DNA from: Peteryoungia ipomoeae
Lineage (GTDB): Bacteria; Pseudomonadota; Alphaproteobacteria; Rhizobiales; Rhizobiaceae
Assembly (NCBI RefSeq): GCF_004912165.1
Contig: NZ_STGV01000001.1
Coordinates: 558,001-622,000 of the forward strand
Length of the DNA stretch: 64,000 bases
Direction: 5' to 3'
The position numbers were made by a program, and so were the translations under genes. Below, one piece after another: positions 1 to 8,716 of the stretch (position 1 is the stretch's first letter; the number at the start of each line of letters is the position of its first letter). The notes under the pieces were generated by a model. It did not search any database and was not told the origin of the DNA. It worked only from the letters and a program-made list of their open reading frames with translations.

Positions 1-1444
1 GTGCGTTGCCGGTTTCGGTGACGTAGCGGACGCCCTGGTCGACTTCCTTCGAGGCATTGTTGATGAGGGCTGCGATTTCGCGGGCGGCGTTGGACGAGCG
101 CTGCGCCAGCTCCCGCACCTCTTGCGCGACGACCGCAAATCCCTTGCCGGCGTCACCGGCACGCGCGGCTTCGACACCGGCATTCAGGGCGAGGAGATTG
201 GTCTGGAAGGCGATCTGATCGATCACGTCGATGATCTTGGCGATCTCGCCGGAGGCCGTCTCGATGCGTCCGATTGCATCCACGGCCGACTGGACGACGC
301 GCACCGTATCGGATGTCGCGGTCTGCGCCTCGCGGGCGACATCCCGTGCCTGATTGGCCTGGCGGGAGGCTTCCTTGACGGTTGCCGTGATCTGGGTAAG
401 CGCGGCTGATGCTTCTTCCAGGGCCGCAGCCTGGCTCTCGGTGCGGTTGCCCAATTGCAAGGCGTCGCCTTCCAGCGACAGGCTGTGTTCGTGCATTTCT
501 CCGGTTTCGCCGAGCACCTTTTCGAGGGTCGACTGGAACTGCCCGATGGCGGTGTTGAAATCGTTGCGCAGCCGCTCGAATTCCGGGATCAGCGGTTCAT
601 CCAGCGTGATGCGGATATTGCATTCCGACAGGCGATGCAGGCCAGCTGCAATCTCCTCGACGGCCTGGACGCGTCCGGTGACATTGGTGGCGTATTTCAC
701 GACGCGGATCACCCGGCCATCGGCATCGAAAATCGGGTTGTAGCTCGCCTGGATGAACACAGACTTGCCGTCCTTGGCGATGCGGCGATACTCGCCGGAC
801 GAAAACGTCCCCTCGCGAAGTTTGCGCCAGAACTCCTGATAGTCGCGGGAGGCGGCGTAGGCGCTATCACAGAAAATCTGGTGGTGGCGGCCGACGATCT
901 CGGAGAGGTCATAGCCGACCGTATCGAGAAAATTCTGGTTGGCCGACAGGACGTTGCCGTCCGGCGTGAATTCGATGACGGCCTGGGAGCGGCCGATGGC
1001 ATCCAGCTTGCCGGTGTTGAGCATCTGCTCAGTCATCTGGGCAGTGATGTCGACAGCAACCTTGACCACCCGCACCACCTTCGAACCACGCCGGATCGGC
1101 AGATAGGACGCCTCGATCCAGATTTCGCGCCCGCCCTTGGCGAGCCGCTTGTAGCGACGGCTTTCTGAGTGGCCATCGGCAAGATCTGTCCAGAATTTCC
1201 GGTAGTCAGCGGAGGATGCGTAGGCCGGCTCGACAAACATCGAGTGATGGCGCCCGAGGATTTCGGCGAGGTCGTATCCGACTGCCTTGCAGAAGTTCTC
1301 GTTGGCTTCGAGGATGTTGCCTGCGGTATCGAAGTGGATCATGGCCTGGCTACGGCTCAAGGCCTCGACAACTGCGGTGTCCTGCGATGCAAATATGGAT
1401 AAGGCGCTCACGGTATGACGGTCCCCTGGGATTGATGAAACCAT
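1..1444 (-). CDS. Soluble tandem-PAS methyl-accepting chemotaxis protein (3' end outside window)
   Basis: The reading frame starts at the ATG at 1444 and runs off the left edge after about 481 residues, so the C-terminus is missing. Residues about 25-130 and 145-255 are two similar PAS domains that share a VGYDLxEIxGRHH motif and a FWxxL stretch. A HAMP-like helix (about 262-310) and the MCP signalling domain follow, including the conserved hairpin tip ([20 protein letters not shown]). I see no transmembrane segment, so this should be a cytoplasmic receptor. PAS domains of this kind often sense redox state or small ligands, but the ligand here is unknown. The two PAS copies look like an internal duplication. 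Confidence 0.93.
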   Translation of the reverse strand, partial: MVSSIPGDRHTVSALSIFASQDTAVVEALSRSQAMIHFDTAGNILEANENFCKAVGYDLAEILGRHHSMFVEPAYASSADYRKFWTDLADGHSESRRYKRLAKGGREIWIEASYLPIRRGSKVVRVVKVAVDITAQMTEQMLNTGKLDAIGRSQAVIEFTPDGNVLSANQNFLDTVGYDLSEIVGRHHQIFCDSAYAASRDYQEFWRKLREGTFSSGEYRRIAKDGKSVFIQASYNPIFDADGRVIRVVKYATNVTGRVQAVEEIAAGLHRLSECNIRITLDEPLIPEFERLRNDFNTAIGQFQSTLEKVLGETGEMHEHSLSLEGDALQLGNRTESQAAALEEASAALTQITATVKEASRQANQARDVAREAQTATSDTVRVVQSAVDAIGRIETASGEIAKIIDVIDQIAFQTNLLALNAGVEAARAGDAGKGFAVVAQEVRELAQRSSNAAREIAALINNASKEVDQGVRYVTETGNA

Positions 1445-1577
1445 AATAGGCGCGGGGACTTGGATGGCGGTTAAATTTGCTTCCGGTCGCTACTTGATAA
1501 AGCTCAATTTCTGAAGCGTGCCCGCGCATTTCCGAATTCGCAGGCATGCTGATGCAGCAAGCGCGAATGTTTTGCGC

Positions 1578-2180
1578 TCATTCGGCCGTTCTGGCGCCGG
1601 CAAGCCAGATGACGACGAAGCGTTTCAGCATGTCTGCCGCTTCTCGATGGCTCTCAGTCCAGCCCGAGATTCGGTAGACGATGACTTCATGGAACAGCGC
1701 CTGAAGGCCGCGGCTGAGAAGGAGGCTCCGGTCGGCGGAGCAGGCCGGGAGACCCGACGACAGAAAATCGGCGACCACGGATTCGAGGTCGCGGCAGACG
1801 GCGAGGAACCGTTCTGTCCAGGCGCCGCCGGTCAATCCGGACTGGCTGAGATAAAGACGGGCAAAGTCCGGATCGTCGCCGAAATAGGCAAGCCATGGCT
1901 CGAAGATCGCCATGATTTCATCTGCCGTCACCGGCAGGCCGGGCACGGTCGCATAGGCTCGGCTTGTCTCGAGCAATGTTTCGATCCGTTCGATCCCCAG
2001 GGCTGCAAGCAGGTTCGTCTTGTCGCCGAAATGGGCGAAGATGCTGGCCTTGGCCACGCCTGCCTGGCCTGCAACCTGTTCAATGCTCGTCGCCTCGAAG
2101 CCCTGCTGGGCAAAGAGTGCGCGCGCGGCGTCAAGGATCTGCTCACGGGTCTGGCGGCTGCGTTCCTGGCTCAGTTTCAT
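1578..2180 (-). CDS. TetR/AcrR family transcriptional regulator
   Basis: This 200-aa protein has an N-terminal TetR DNA-binding domain (residues about 8-55; TREQILDAARALFAQQGFEA, then the recognition helix region with KASIFAHFGDK). The rest is a helical ligand/dimerisation domain that resembles no specific subfamily I can name. It is divergent from the quinone reductase at 2282, and the 101-bp gap holds two copies of a perfect palindrome. The likely arrangement is autorepression plus repression of the neighbour, relieved by an electrophile or quinone-like ligand; that last part is inference. Confidence 0.93.
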   Translation of the reverse strand: MKLSQERSRQTREQILDAARALFAQQGFEATSIEQVAGQAGVAKASIFAHFGDKTNLLAALGIERIETLLETSRAYATVPGLPVTADEIMAIFEPWLAYFGDDPDFARLYLSQSGLTGGAWTERFLAVCRDLESVVADFLSSGLPACSADRSLLLSRGLQALFHEVIVYRISGWTESHREAADMLKRFVVIWLAGARTAE

Positions 2181-2219
2181 CTGCGATTCCTGGATTGACT
2201 GGGACTATGCCAGAAACTC

Positions 2220-2233
2220 TTGACCGCGGTCAA
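2220..2233. promoter_or_regulatory. Probable TetR operator, copy 1
   Basis: TTGACCGCGGTCAA is a perfect 14-bp palindrome. It is repeated exactly at 2249-2262, with centres 29 bp apart (nearly three helical turns). It lies between the divergent TetR and reductase genes. Confidence 0.8.
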
Positions 2234-2248
2234 ATTGTAGCTCATATT

Positions 2249-2262
2249 TTGACCGCGGTCAA
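2249..2262. promoter_or_regulatory. Probable TetR operator, copy 2
   Basis: This is the second exact copy of TTGACCGCGGTCAA. It lies 20 bp before the reductase ATG, where bound protein would block RNA polymerase or the ribosome-binding region. Confidence 0.8.
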
Positions 2263-2281
2263 TTTTTAAGCGGAGTCTTCC

Positions 2282-2878
2282 ATGGCATTTCTCGATACGG
2301 CGGGGTCACCTTCGCGGCTCCTGATTTTGAATGGCAATCCCGGCACGCAGACGCTCTGTGCCGCCATGGCTGAGCGTATTGCCGAGCGCGCCAGGGCAGG
2401 CGGGCATAGCGTGCGGCTGGTGCATCTGAGCGCGCTGACCTTCGATGCAAACCTCAAGGAAGGCTATCGGCAGCGGATGGACTGGGAGCCGGATCTGCAA
2501 GCGGTTGCGGAGAGCCTGACCTGGTGCGATCGGCTGGTGATCGTGCACCCCCTCTGGTGGGGTTCGGCGCCGGCCCGGCTGAAGGGTCTCTTCGACCGGG
2601 TGCTGATGCCGGGTTTCGGCTTCGAATATATTGAGGGAAAGGCGTTGCCGAAGCCGCTTTTAAGCGGTCGCAAGGCGCGGGTGGTGATCACCTCGGACAC
2701 GCCGACGGTCTTCCTGAAATGGGTCTATGGCAATGGCTGGGTGAAGGTGCTCAGGCGGCAGATCCTGGCTTTCTGCGGCTTCAAGGATTTGAAAGTCATG
2801 TATTGCGCGCCCGTTCGCGGGGCAACGCCCGAACGTTTGAAGGGCTATGTCGATCGGGCGCCCGCCATTCTCGATTGA
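2282..2878 (+). CDS. NAD(P)H dehydrogenase (quinone), flavodoxin-like fold
   Basis: This 198-aa protein belongs to the Flavodoxin_2 family (NQO1/MdaB/KefF type), FMN- or FAD-dependent reductases that use NAD(P)H to reduce quinones or related compounds. Diagnostic segments are the N-terminal ILNGNPG phosphate loop (residues about 14-20), the VIVHPLWWGSAPARLKGLFDRV core (about 81-102) and FGFEY. The start at 2282 has a CGGAG ribosome site upstream. It is divergent from the TetR gene and follows two operator palindromes, so it is probably the regulator's main target. It ends 5 bp from the convergent RACo stop codon. Confidence 0.9.
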   Translation: MAFLDTAGSPSRLLILNGNPGTQTLCAAMAERIAERARAGGHSVRLVHLSALTFDANLKEGYRQRMDWEPDLQAVAESLTWCDRLVIVHPLWWGSAPARLKGLFDRVLMPGFGFEYIEGKALPKPLLSGRKARVVITSDTPTVFLKWVYGNGWVKVLRRQILAFCGFKDLKVMYCAPVRGATPERLKGYVDRAPAILD

Positions 2879-2882
2879 TAGG

Positions 2883-4916
2883 TCACTCCCGGCTGCGGCG
2901 CCGTCTGCGCCCGCCACCTTCACCCTCGCCCTCGGCCAAGACCTTGCGCTCCGGCAGCGTCACGACGCTTGCGAGTTTGGGGAAGGGATCGACCTTGTTG
3001 GGCAGCGCCATGGCATCGATGAAGAGCTGCTGGAAGTTGGGCTCAAGCGCGGTCTCGATCTTCTCGATGCGGGTGACGGTGTCCTCGATTTCGCGGCGAT
3101 AGTCGCGGTTGAGGAGCGCCATCAACGCGCCGGTGCCGGCGGCGTTGCCGACGGCTTTCACTTCCGAGAGTTCGCAATCGGGGATAAGGCCGAGCACCAT
3201 GGCGTATTTCGGATCGATGAAGGAGCCGAAGGCGCCGGCAAAGCGGATGGTGTCGACGGTGTCGATACCAAGCTTTTCCATCAAGAGCTTGATGCCGGCA
3301 TAGAGTGCTGCCTTGGCGAGCTGGATGGCGCGCACGTCGTTTTGCGTCACCGTGATCTTCTGCGCGCCGTCATGCAGGAGGTAGGAGAAGGTGCGGCCGT
3401 TTTCGAGAATGCGAGGACTTTTGGCCGCCATCGCGCCATCGACCACGCCGTCGGCGGAGATGACGCCCGAGAGGTACATTTCTGCGACGACTTCGATGAT
3501 CGCCGAGCCGCAAATGCCGGTGATGCCGGTTTTTTCCGCAGCTTCGGCAAAGCCGTCCTCATCCGACCATTGCTCGACGCCGATGACCTTGAAACGGGGT
3601 TCCAGCGTTTCCGGATCGATGCGGACACGCTCGATGGCGCCGGGGGCGGCGCGCTGGCCGCAGGAGATTTCAGCGCCTTCGAAGGCGGGGCCTGTCGGGG
3701 AGGAGGCGGCAACGGTGCGCTCGCGGTTACCAAGGACGATCTCGGCATTGGTGCCGACATCGACGAGCAGCATCATCTTGTCCTGCCGATGCGGGCCTTC
3801 CGACAGCGTGGCGCCGGCGGCGTCAGCCCCGACATGGCCGGCGATGCAGGGCAGGCAGTAAATGCGGGCACCGTGGTTGATGGCGAGATCGATCTCGCGC
3901 GACCAGGTGTGGACCGGGCCTGAGACGGCGAGCGCAAAGGGTGCCTGGCCGAGTTCCGTCGGGTCGATGCCGAGGAAGAGGTGGTGCATGATCGGGTTGG
4001 CGACGAAGACGGCGTCGAGGATGTCGTCGGGGTTGACGCCGGCTTCCTTGCAGACCTTGACCGTGAGCTCGTTGATCGCCTGGCGGACCGCCTTGGTCAT
4101 TGCCTCGCGTCCGTCCGGGTTCATCATGACATAGGAGACGCGACTCATCAGGTCTTCGCCGAAGCGGATCTGCGGGTTCGAGGTGCCGGAGGAGGCGATG
4201 ACGCGGCCTGACAGCAGCGACACGAGATGCATCGCGATCGTCGTCGAGCCGATGTCGCAGGCGATGCCATAGGCCTCGTTGTGCAGGCCGGGCCAGAGCG
4301 CGATCATGTTGGGGCGAGAGGTATCGAGATCGCGGTGAATGGCGGCGGTGACGCCCCAATTGCCCTTGCGGAGCGTCTTCTGAACATCGGGAAGCAGGTG
4401 CTGGGCAACGAGGATGTCCTGGAAACCCCAGTCCTTTTCCAGCATCAGGTTCAGCCGGTCGAGATCGCCGAGCGGCTTGTGCATGTCGGGTTCGTCGACC
4501 TCGACATAACAGAGCTGGATCGCCGGGTTGCGCGGGAAGGTGCGGTCGGTCGCGGCCTTGCGGATGACCTGGGCGTTGACGACGGTGTCCGGCGGCACGT
4601 CGACGACGAGATCGCCAAGGATCGTGGCCGAGCAGGAGAGGCGGCGACCCTCTGGAATGGTGCGGACTTCGGCGTAGCGCTTTTCCTTCGGACCAACAGG
4701 CGAAATATGGTCGTTGGACGAGGTGATGCCGTGCTTGGCGAACTGGCCTTCCTGAACCTCGATCTGGCAGCGCCCGCAGGTGGCGCGCCCCCCGCAGACG
4801 CTCTCGACATAGACGCCGAGTGAGCGTGCGGCCTCCAGAACGGTGGTTCCGACGGGGAAACGGCCGCGTTTGCCAGAGGGCATGAAGAGGACGAGGGGAT
4901 CAGCGGCGTCGGTCAT
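2883..4916 (-). CDS. RACo-like reductive activator of corrinoid proteins ([2Fe-2S] ferredoxin + ASKHA/DUF4445)
   Basis: This 677-aa protein has an N-terminal plant-type [2Fe-2S] ferredoxin domain with Cys41, Cys47, Cys50 and Cys95. The rest is the ASKHA-fold ATPase region of the RACo family (GIACDIGSTTIAMHL phosphate loop, LLVDVGTNAEIVLG, GAFGSF). Known RACo proteins use ATP to drive one-electron reduction of inactive Co(II) corrinoid proteins to Co(I). That role fits here because corrinoid and methyltransferase genes lie on both sides. The C-terminus is an unusual tail rich in Gly, Glu and Arg, ending RRRRRSRE. It is the last gene of a minus-strand run and lies 54 bp downstream of brnA. Confidence 0.9.
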   Translation of the reverse strand: MTDAADPLVLFMPSGKRGRFPVGTTVLEAARSLGVYVESVCGGRATCGRCQIEVQEGQFAKHGITSSNDHISPVGPKEKRYAEVRTIPEGRRLSCSATILGDLVVDVPPDTVVNAQVIRKAATDRTFPRNPAIQLCYVEVDEPDMHKPLGDLDRLNLMLEKDWGFQDILVAQHLLPDVQKTLRKGNWGVTAAIHRDLDTSRPNMIALWPGLHNEAYGIACDIGSTTIAMHLVSLLSGRVIASSGTSNPQIRFGEDLMSRVSYVMMNPDGREAMTKAVRQAINELTVKVCKEAGVNPDDILDAVFVANPIMHHLFLGIDPTELGQAPFALAVSGPVHTWSREIDLAINHGARIYCLPCIAGHVGADAAGATLSEGPHRQDKMMLLVDVGTNAEIVLGNRERTVAASSPTGPAFEGAEISCGQRAAPGAIERVRIDPETLEPRFKVIGVEQWSDEDGFAEAAEKTGITGICGSAIIEVVAEMYLSGVISADGVVDGAMAAKSPRILENGRTFSYLLHDGAQKITVTQNDVRAIQLAKAALYAGIKLLMEKLGIDTVDTIRFAGAFGSFIDPKYAMVLGLIPDCELSEVKAVGNAAGTGALMALLNRDYRREIEDTVTRIEKIETALEPNFQQLFIDAMALPNKVDPFPKLASVVTLPERKVLAEGEGEGGGRRRRRSRE

Positions 4917-4970
4917 TCTGGTCTTTCGAAATCGGGGGCGCGCCCCGGGGTATGGCTGTCTGGTGCGGCC

Positions 4971-5231
4971 TTAATTGGCCACCGTCTTTTCGAGTGCTTC
5001 CCGGATCAGGCGGGTGTAGGGAATCCCCCTTTCCTGAGCCTTTGCCTTGATCGCCGAAAGCAGCGCTTCCGGCAGCCTCATATTCAGTTGTGCCGACTTC
5101 TTCTCGAACTCGAACTGGACGGGCTTAAAGCCGGACAGGTCGTATTCCGAGAGGTCCGCATTTTCGACGAAGGCTTCAGCCTCCTCGTCAGAATGCAATA
5201 CCGGCATCTGCTTAGCCTTACCGTTGCTCAT
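4971..5231 (-). CDS. brnA: BrnA-type antitoxin
   Basis: This 86-aa protein has an acidic N-terminal part that would wrap the toxin. Its C-terminal ribbon-helix-helix half (QLNMRLPEALLSAIKAKAQ, then GIPYTRLIREALE) is the DNA-binding module of BrnA antitoxins. It overlaps the end of brnT by 14 bp, the toxin-first order typical of brnTA. BrnA neutralises BrnT and autoregulates the pair in known systems. Confidence 0.9.
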   Translation of the reverse strand: MSNGKAKQMPVLHSDEEAEAFVENADLSEYDLSGFKPVQFEFEKKSAQLNMRLPEALLSAIKAKAQERGIPYTRLIREALEKTVAN

Positions 5232-5505
5232 ATCGCGTGATCTCCCGTTCGTGCATGTAACGTGCGCTGATCGGTCGGATCAAAATTCCGAGCTCGCTTT
5301 CGCGCAAGGTGAAGACGACGAAGACGTACCGGCCTTCCGCAGTGGTTCCGATCGCACGCTTTCGGTCTTCACCAACCGTTGGGTCGGGATAGACCGATGG
5401 CGTCCTCATGAACACCTGCTCGATCTCCGGTTTCGTCAGGCCATGCTTCGCACATTTCGGCCAGTTGCCGCGGTCCCAATCAAAGCCGTAAATCGATCGC
5501 TTCAT
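5218..5505 (-). CDS. brnT: BrnT-type toxin (ribonuclease)
   Basis: This 95-aa protein matches the BrnT family. It has an N-terminal FDWDRGNWPKCAKHGLT segment, a central DPTVGEDRKRAIGTT stretch and C-terminal RPISARYMHEREI. Family members have a RelE-like fold and act as ribonucleases that inhibit translation. The translation start follows a GGAGAG ribosome site. The pair sits inside an otherwise one-carbon gene run, 54 bp downstream of the methyltransferase stop, so it may be read from its own promoter and also from readthrough. Confidence 0.92.
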   Translation of the reverse strand: MKRSIYGFDWDRGNWPKCAKHGLTKPEIEQVFMRTPSVYPDPTVGEDRKRAIGTTAEGRYVFVVFTLRESELGILIRPISARYMHEREITRYEQR

Positions 5506-5559
5506 CTCTCCATACTACACGTTTGTATAGGCAAATGTAAAACGGTCGGGGTTCTGGCG

Positions 5560-6534
5560 TTACTCCGTCGCAGCACCGCCGCCGACACGCGCGGCGCGGC
5601 CACCGCGACGTCCGCCGCCGGCGGCTGCAGACGCAGGCGCTGCGGCGGGGGCTGCGTGAGCGCCGCCTTCGGCGGGCTTGTAGTCACGGTAGGTCTTGAT
5701 CCAGTTGTAGCAATTCTCGTCGGTGCCATTGAGCACGTTGGCAGCGCGCACGGCTTCCATTTCCTGCGGGCGGCAGGGGTTCATGATGGCGGAGGTCATA
5801 CCGGCGCCGATGACCATCGGGATGAAGCCGGCATTGATGCCGTGACGATGCGGCAGGCCGAAGGAGATGTTGGAGAGGCCGCAGGTCGTGTTGACCTTCA
5901 GCTCTTCGCGCAGCCGCCGGATGAGGGCGAAGACCTGCAGGCCGGCCGAGCCGATGGCACCGATCGGCATGACCAGAGGGTCGACAACGATGTCATGCGG
6001 CTTGATGCCATAGTCCATGGCACGCTCGACGATCTTCTTGGCGACAGCAAAGCGCACGTCCGGATCCTGGCTGATGCCGGTCTCGTCGTTCGAGATGGCA
6101 ACGACGGGCACATTGTACTTGGCGCAAAGCGGCAGGATGGCTTCGAGCTTTTCTTCCTCGCCTGTGACCGAATTGACCAGCGGGCGGCCCTTGGCGACCT
6201 TGAGTGCCGCCTCGATGGCGGCGGTGACGGAACTGTCGATCGCCAGTGGCACGTCGACAAGGCCCTGGACGATTTCCATGGTCTGCACGAGGAGCCCGGG
6301 CTCGGTTTCGTTCGGGTTGACGGAGGTGACGCCGGCATTGACGTCGAGCATGGTGGCGCCGGCGGCGACCTGTTCCAGCGCATCCTTGATGACGGTGTCG
6401 AAATTGCCGGCCTGCATTTCAGCAGCGAGCTTCTTGCGGCCGGTCGGATTGATGCGCTCGCCGATCACGCAGAAGGGCTGGTCGAAACCAACGATGATTT
6501 CCTTGGTGGCGGATGCGACGATGGTGCGGGTCAT
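5560..6534 (-). CDS. Methyltetrahydrofolate:corrinoid methyltransferase (pterin-binding family)
   Basis: This 324-aa protein has the dihydropteroate-synthase-like TIM barrel of MeTr/MtvA/MtgA enzymes. Visible motifs are VIGERINPTGRK near the N-terminus, ATMLDVNAGV, PLAIDSSV, VNSVTGEE, GLSNISFGLP and an Asn-rich C-terminal loop (SAIMNPC). These enzymes move a methyl group between a corrinoid protein and THF. I chose the ATG at 6534 because homology begins there; the open frame continues upstream without conserved sequence. The C-terminus carries an Ala/Pro then Gly/Arg-rich tail (GGGRRGGRAARVGGG), absent from ordinary members. It lies 82 bp downstream of metF. Confidence 0.92.
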   Translation of the reverse strand: MTRTIVASATKEIIVGFDQPFCVIGERINPTGRKKLAAEMQAGNFDTVIKDALEQVAAGATMLDVNAGVTSVNPNETEPGLLVQTMEIVQGLVDVPLAIDSSVTAAIEAALKVAKGRPLVNSVTGEEEKLEAILPLCAKYNVPVVAISNDETGISQDPDVRFAVAKKIVERAMDYGIKPHDIVVDPLVMPIGAIGSAGLQVFALIRRLREELKVNTTCGLSNISFGLPHRHGINAGFIPMVIGAGMTSAIMNPCRPQEMEAVRAANVLNGTDENCYNWIKTYRDYKPAEGGAHAAPAAAPASAAAGGGRRGGRAARVGGGAATE

Positions 6535-6616
6535 TTCAGTCCTCCGGTCGGTGCCGGCTCGCGCACGGCGGAAATGGGATGTGCCGGCATATGCCGGACA
6601 AAGGCAATGCGGTTGT

Positions 6617-7714
6617 TCAATGTTGCTGCGCGTGGGCGGCGCGGGCGGCAAGTTCCTGCTGATCCTGCACGGGATCCGCGCCGATCTCGCGCATGCGCTC
6701 GGCAGCGATGTCGTCAGCGCGGGCATGCTCGCGCTTCCAGGGTTTGCGGCCCTTCAGGATGCCGGACTCATGCACGATTTCGGCGACAAATTCCTCCTGC
6801 CGATAGGCCATGACATGCACGCCAGAGACACCCTCGATCTCCTTCACCTCGTTGATGATATCGATGCAGAGCTGCTTGCCTTCCTTTTTCTGGTCGGCAG
6901 CGCCTTCCAGGCGGGCGATTACATGGTCAGGGATATGGATGCCCGGCACGTTGGAACGGATCCACTTTGCGGTCTTGGCGGATGCGAGTGGCCCGACTCC
7001 GACGAGGATGTAGCACTTCTCGTGAAAGCCGAGGTCGCGCACCTTCTTCATGTATTCGCGGAACATTGGCACATCGAAACAGTACTGGCTCTGGACGAAC
7101 TGGGCGCCGGCCTCGATCTTCTTGCCGAGCCGATAGGGGCGGAAGTCATAGGGCGGTGCAAAGGGATTGATGGCTGCACCGAGGAAGACCTTGGGCGGGC
7201 TCGTCAGCTTGCGGCCGGAGAGGAATTTCGATTCGTCGCGCATGGTGCGGACTGTTTCGAGCAGCGACATGCAGTCGAGGTCGAAGACCGGCTTTGCGCC
7301 CGGCTGGTCGCCGGCCTGCACGCCGTCGCCGGTCAGGCACATGATGTTCTGCACGCCCATGGCGGCGGCTCCCAACACGTCGCCCTGGATGGCGATGCGG
7401 TTCTTGTCGCGGCAGGCGATCTGCATGATCGGCGCGTAACCCATGCGGGTCAGGAGCGCGCAGATGCCGACCGAGGACATGTGGCAATTGGCTCCGGATG
7501 CATCGACGGCATTGATGCCATCGACCCAGCCGTCAAAAACCTTGGCACGCTCGTAGACGTCTTCCGGGTCGGCGCTGTCGGGCGGGTTGAGCTCGGCGGT
7601 GACCGCGAATTCGCCACGCCGCAGCACACGCTCCAGGCGGCCGAGGGAGGAGTGGCCGGGCAGGGGATCGAGCGGCAGATGGGCTCCGAGCGGATTTTCA
7701 TCGATATGGGCCAT
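6617..7714 (-). CDS. metF: 5,10-methylenetetrahydrofolate reductase, MetF family
   Basis: This 365-aa FAD-dependent TIM-barrel protein interconverts methyl-THF and methylene-THF. Family segments include FAVTAELNPPDS near residue 35, NIMCLTGDGV, VFLGAAINPF, AGAQFVQSQYCFDV and ILVGVGPLAS. It is longer than the E. coli protein and is paired with a separate MetV-like gene whose stop codon is adjacent (7717 against a start at 7714). In this context it probably oxidises methyl-THF made by the neighbouring methyltransferase, although it could also supply methionine synthesis. Confidence 0.93.
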   Translation of the reverse strand: MAHIDENPLGAHLPLDPLPGHSSLGRLERVLRRGEFAVTAELNPPDSADPEDVYERAKVFDGWVDGINAVDASGANCHMSSVGICALLTRMGYAPIMQIACRDKNRIAIQGDVLGAAAMGVQNIMCLTGDGVQAGDQPGAKPVFDLDCMSLLETVRTMRDESKFLSGRKLTSPPKVFLGAAINPFAPPYDFRPYRLGKKIEAGAQFVQSQYCFDVPMFREYMKKVRDLGFHEKCYILVGVGPLASAKTAKWIRSNVPGIHIPDHVIARLEGAADQKKEGKQLCIDIINEVKEIEGVSGVHVMAYRQEEFVAEIVHESGILKGRKPWKREHARADDIAAERMREIGADPVQDQQELAARAAHAQQH

Positions 7715-7716
7715 AC

Positions 7717-8313
7717 TCAGGCTTCCTTCGCCGTTTTTTCCCGCTCCGCGGCCGATTCAGCGGTCACACGCAGCCAGGAGGATGTTTCGCGCAGCGACTG
7801 GTTGACCGGCTTCTGCACCTTCAGGATCGCATCGCCTGCGACCATGTTGCGCGAGCCGTTCCAGGCCTGGACCCAGACGCAGGGCATGTCGGGTTCGACC
7901 TCGCAATGGCCATTGGCGCGCACGCCGCCGCAGGGACCATTGCGCAGCTGCTTCGGACAGTTCATCGGGCAGGACATGCCGGTCGACGACAGCACGCACT
8001 GGCCGCACATCCGACAGTCGAAGAGCAGGCCCTTCACATTGCGTTCGACAAAGGTAACCGGCTTTTCCACTCTGCTATAGCCGAGCTTCTTCCAGACCGG
8101 GTGGAGAAAGAGAAAGGCATTGGCGAAATTGCGATAGAACCATTCGAGGAAGCGCGAATTGCGCACGGCCCACAGCCGGATCGTATAGGAGCGGCGGGCG
8201 CGGCGGTTGGGCGAGACTCCTGCCGGCGTAAAGGCGCCGGTGGCGGCCTTTGCGCCAGGGGCGGCATTGCCTTTTTTCGGCGGACCGGGATCGACGAGAA
8301 CAGGTTCAGCCAT
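7717..8313 (-). CDS. metV: MetV-like methylene-THF reductase C-terminal domain protein (PF12225 type)
   Basis: This 198-aa protein contains eight clustered cysteines at residues 100, 103, 106, 115, 119, 128, 137 and 145 (CRMCGQC, CPMNCP, GPCGG). That is the pattern of the MTHFR_C family; in acetogens the homologue MetV forms a complex with MetF and binds metal or Fe-S centres. The start at 8313 is chosen by homology; the open frame extends further upstream as a shadow. It overlaps the preceding gene by 8 bp and abuts metF, so the two are translationally linked. It probably passes electrons to or from MetF. Confidence 0.85.
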   Translation of the reverse strand: MAEPVLVDPGPPKKGNAAPGAKAATGAFTPAGVSPNRRARRSYTIRLWAVRNSRFLEWFYRNFANAFLFLHPVWKKLGYSRVEKPVTFVERNVKGLLFDCRMCGQCVLSSTGMSCPMNCPKQLRNGPCGGVRANGHCEVEPDMPCVWVQAWNGSRNMVAGDAILKVQKPVNQSLRETSSWLRVTAESAAEREKTAKEA

Positions 8314-8608
8314 TGTCGCGGCCTCCTGCATGGACGAGGGCAACGAGGCGTGCCTTGTCGTATTCGGCCTCGATTTCAGCGGCAGCAGTGTCGGCTTCTT
8401 GTTCCAGATCGTCACCAACCGGCACCGGATCGGCCTTGCGCCAGTCGGCAAGATAGGCGTCGGTTTCGGCAGCACCCGAGCGCATCGCCGCCATGTCGAT
8501 CGCTTCGGTGAAGCGCAACGAAAGCTCGCGTTTTGCCGATTTGCGTCCCTGCTTGACGATCACCTGAGCCGGGATATCCCGCCAGTAAACGACGATCTTG
8601 TCTGCCAT
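8306..8608 (-). CDS. PF13769-type 'virulence factor' small protein of the corrinoid locus
   Basis: This 100-aa protein starts MADKIVVYWRDIPAQVIVK, the signature of a small conserved domain historically labelled virulence factor. No biochemical role is known to me. A GTG nine bases upstream gives a longer frame, but AGGGAG lies eight bases before the ATG at 8608, so I chose that start. It overlaps metV by 8 bp, which implies co-translation and a role linked to methyl-group oxidation. The C-terminal third is acidic and Ala/Glu-rich. Confidence 0.8.
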   Translation of the reverse strand: MADKIVVYWRDIPAQVIVKQGRKSAKRELSLRFTEAIDMAAMRSGAAETDAYLADWRKADPVPVGDDLEQEADTAAAEIEAEYDKARLVALVHAGGRDNG

Positions 8609-8716
8609 GCCACTCACTCCCTTTGGGGCCAGAATGCACGGGGGGCATTCGCCGGACTGCGCTCTTCACGACGTCGCTTGTCGCCAAAAACGACGCTGCC
8701 ATGAGTCCGGTTGTTT

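Noticed and set aside
6017..8080. Plus-strand open frame of 687 codons opposite metF and metV
   Set aside because: The minus-strand genes have full conserved motifs; the plus frame has none.
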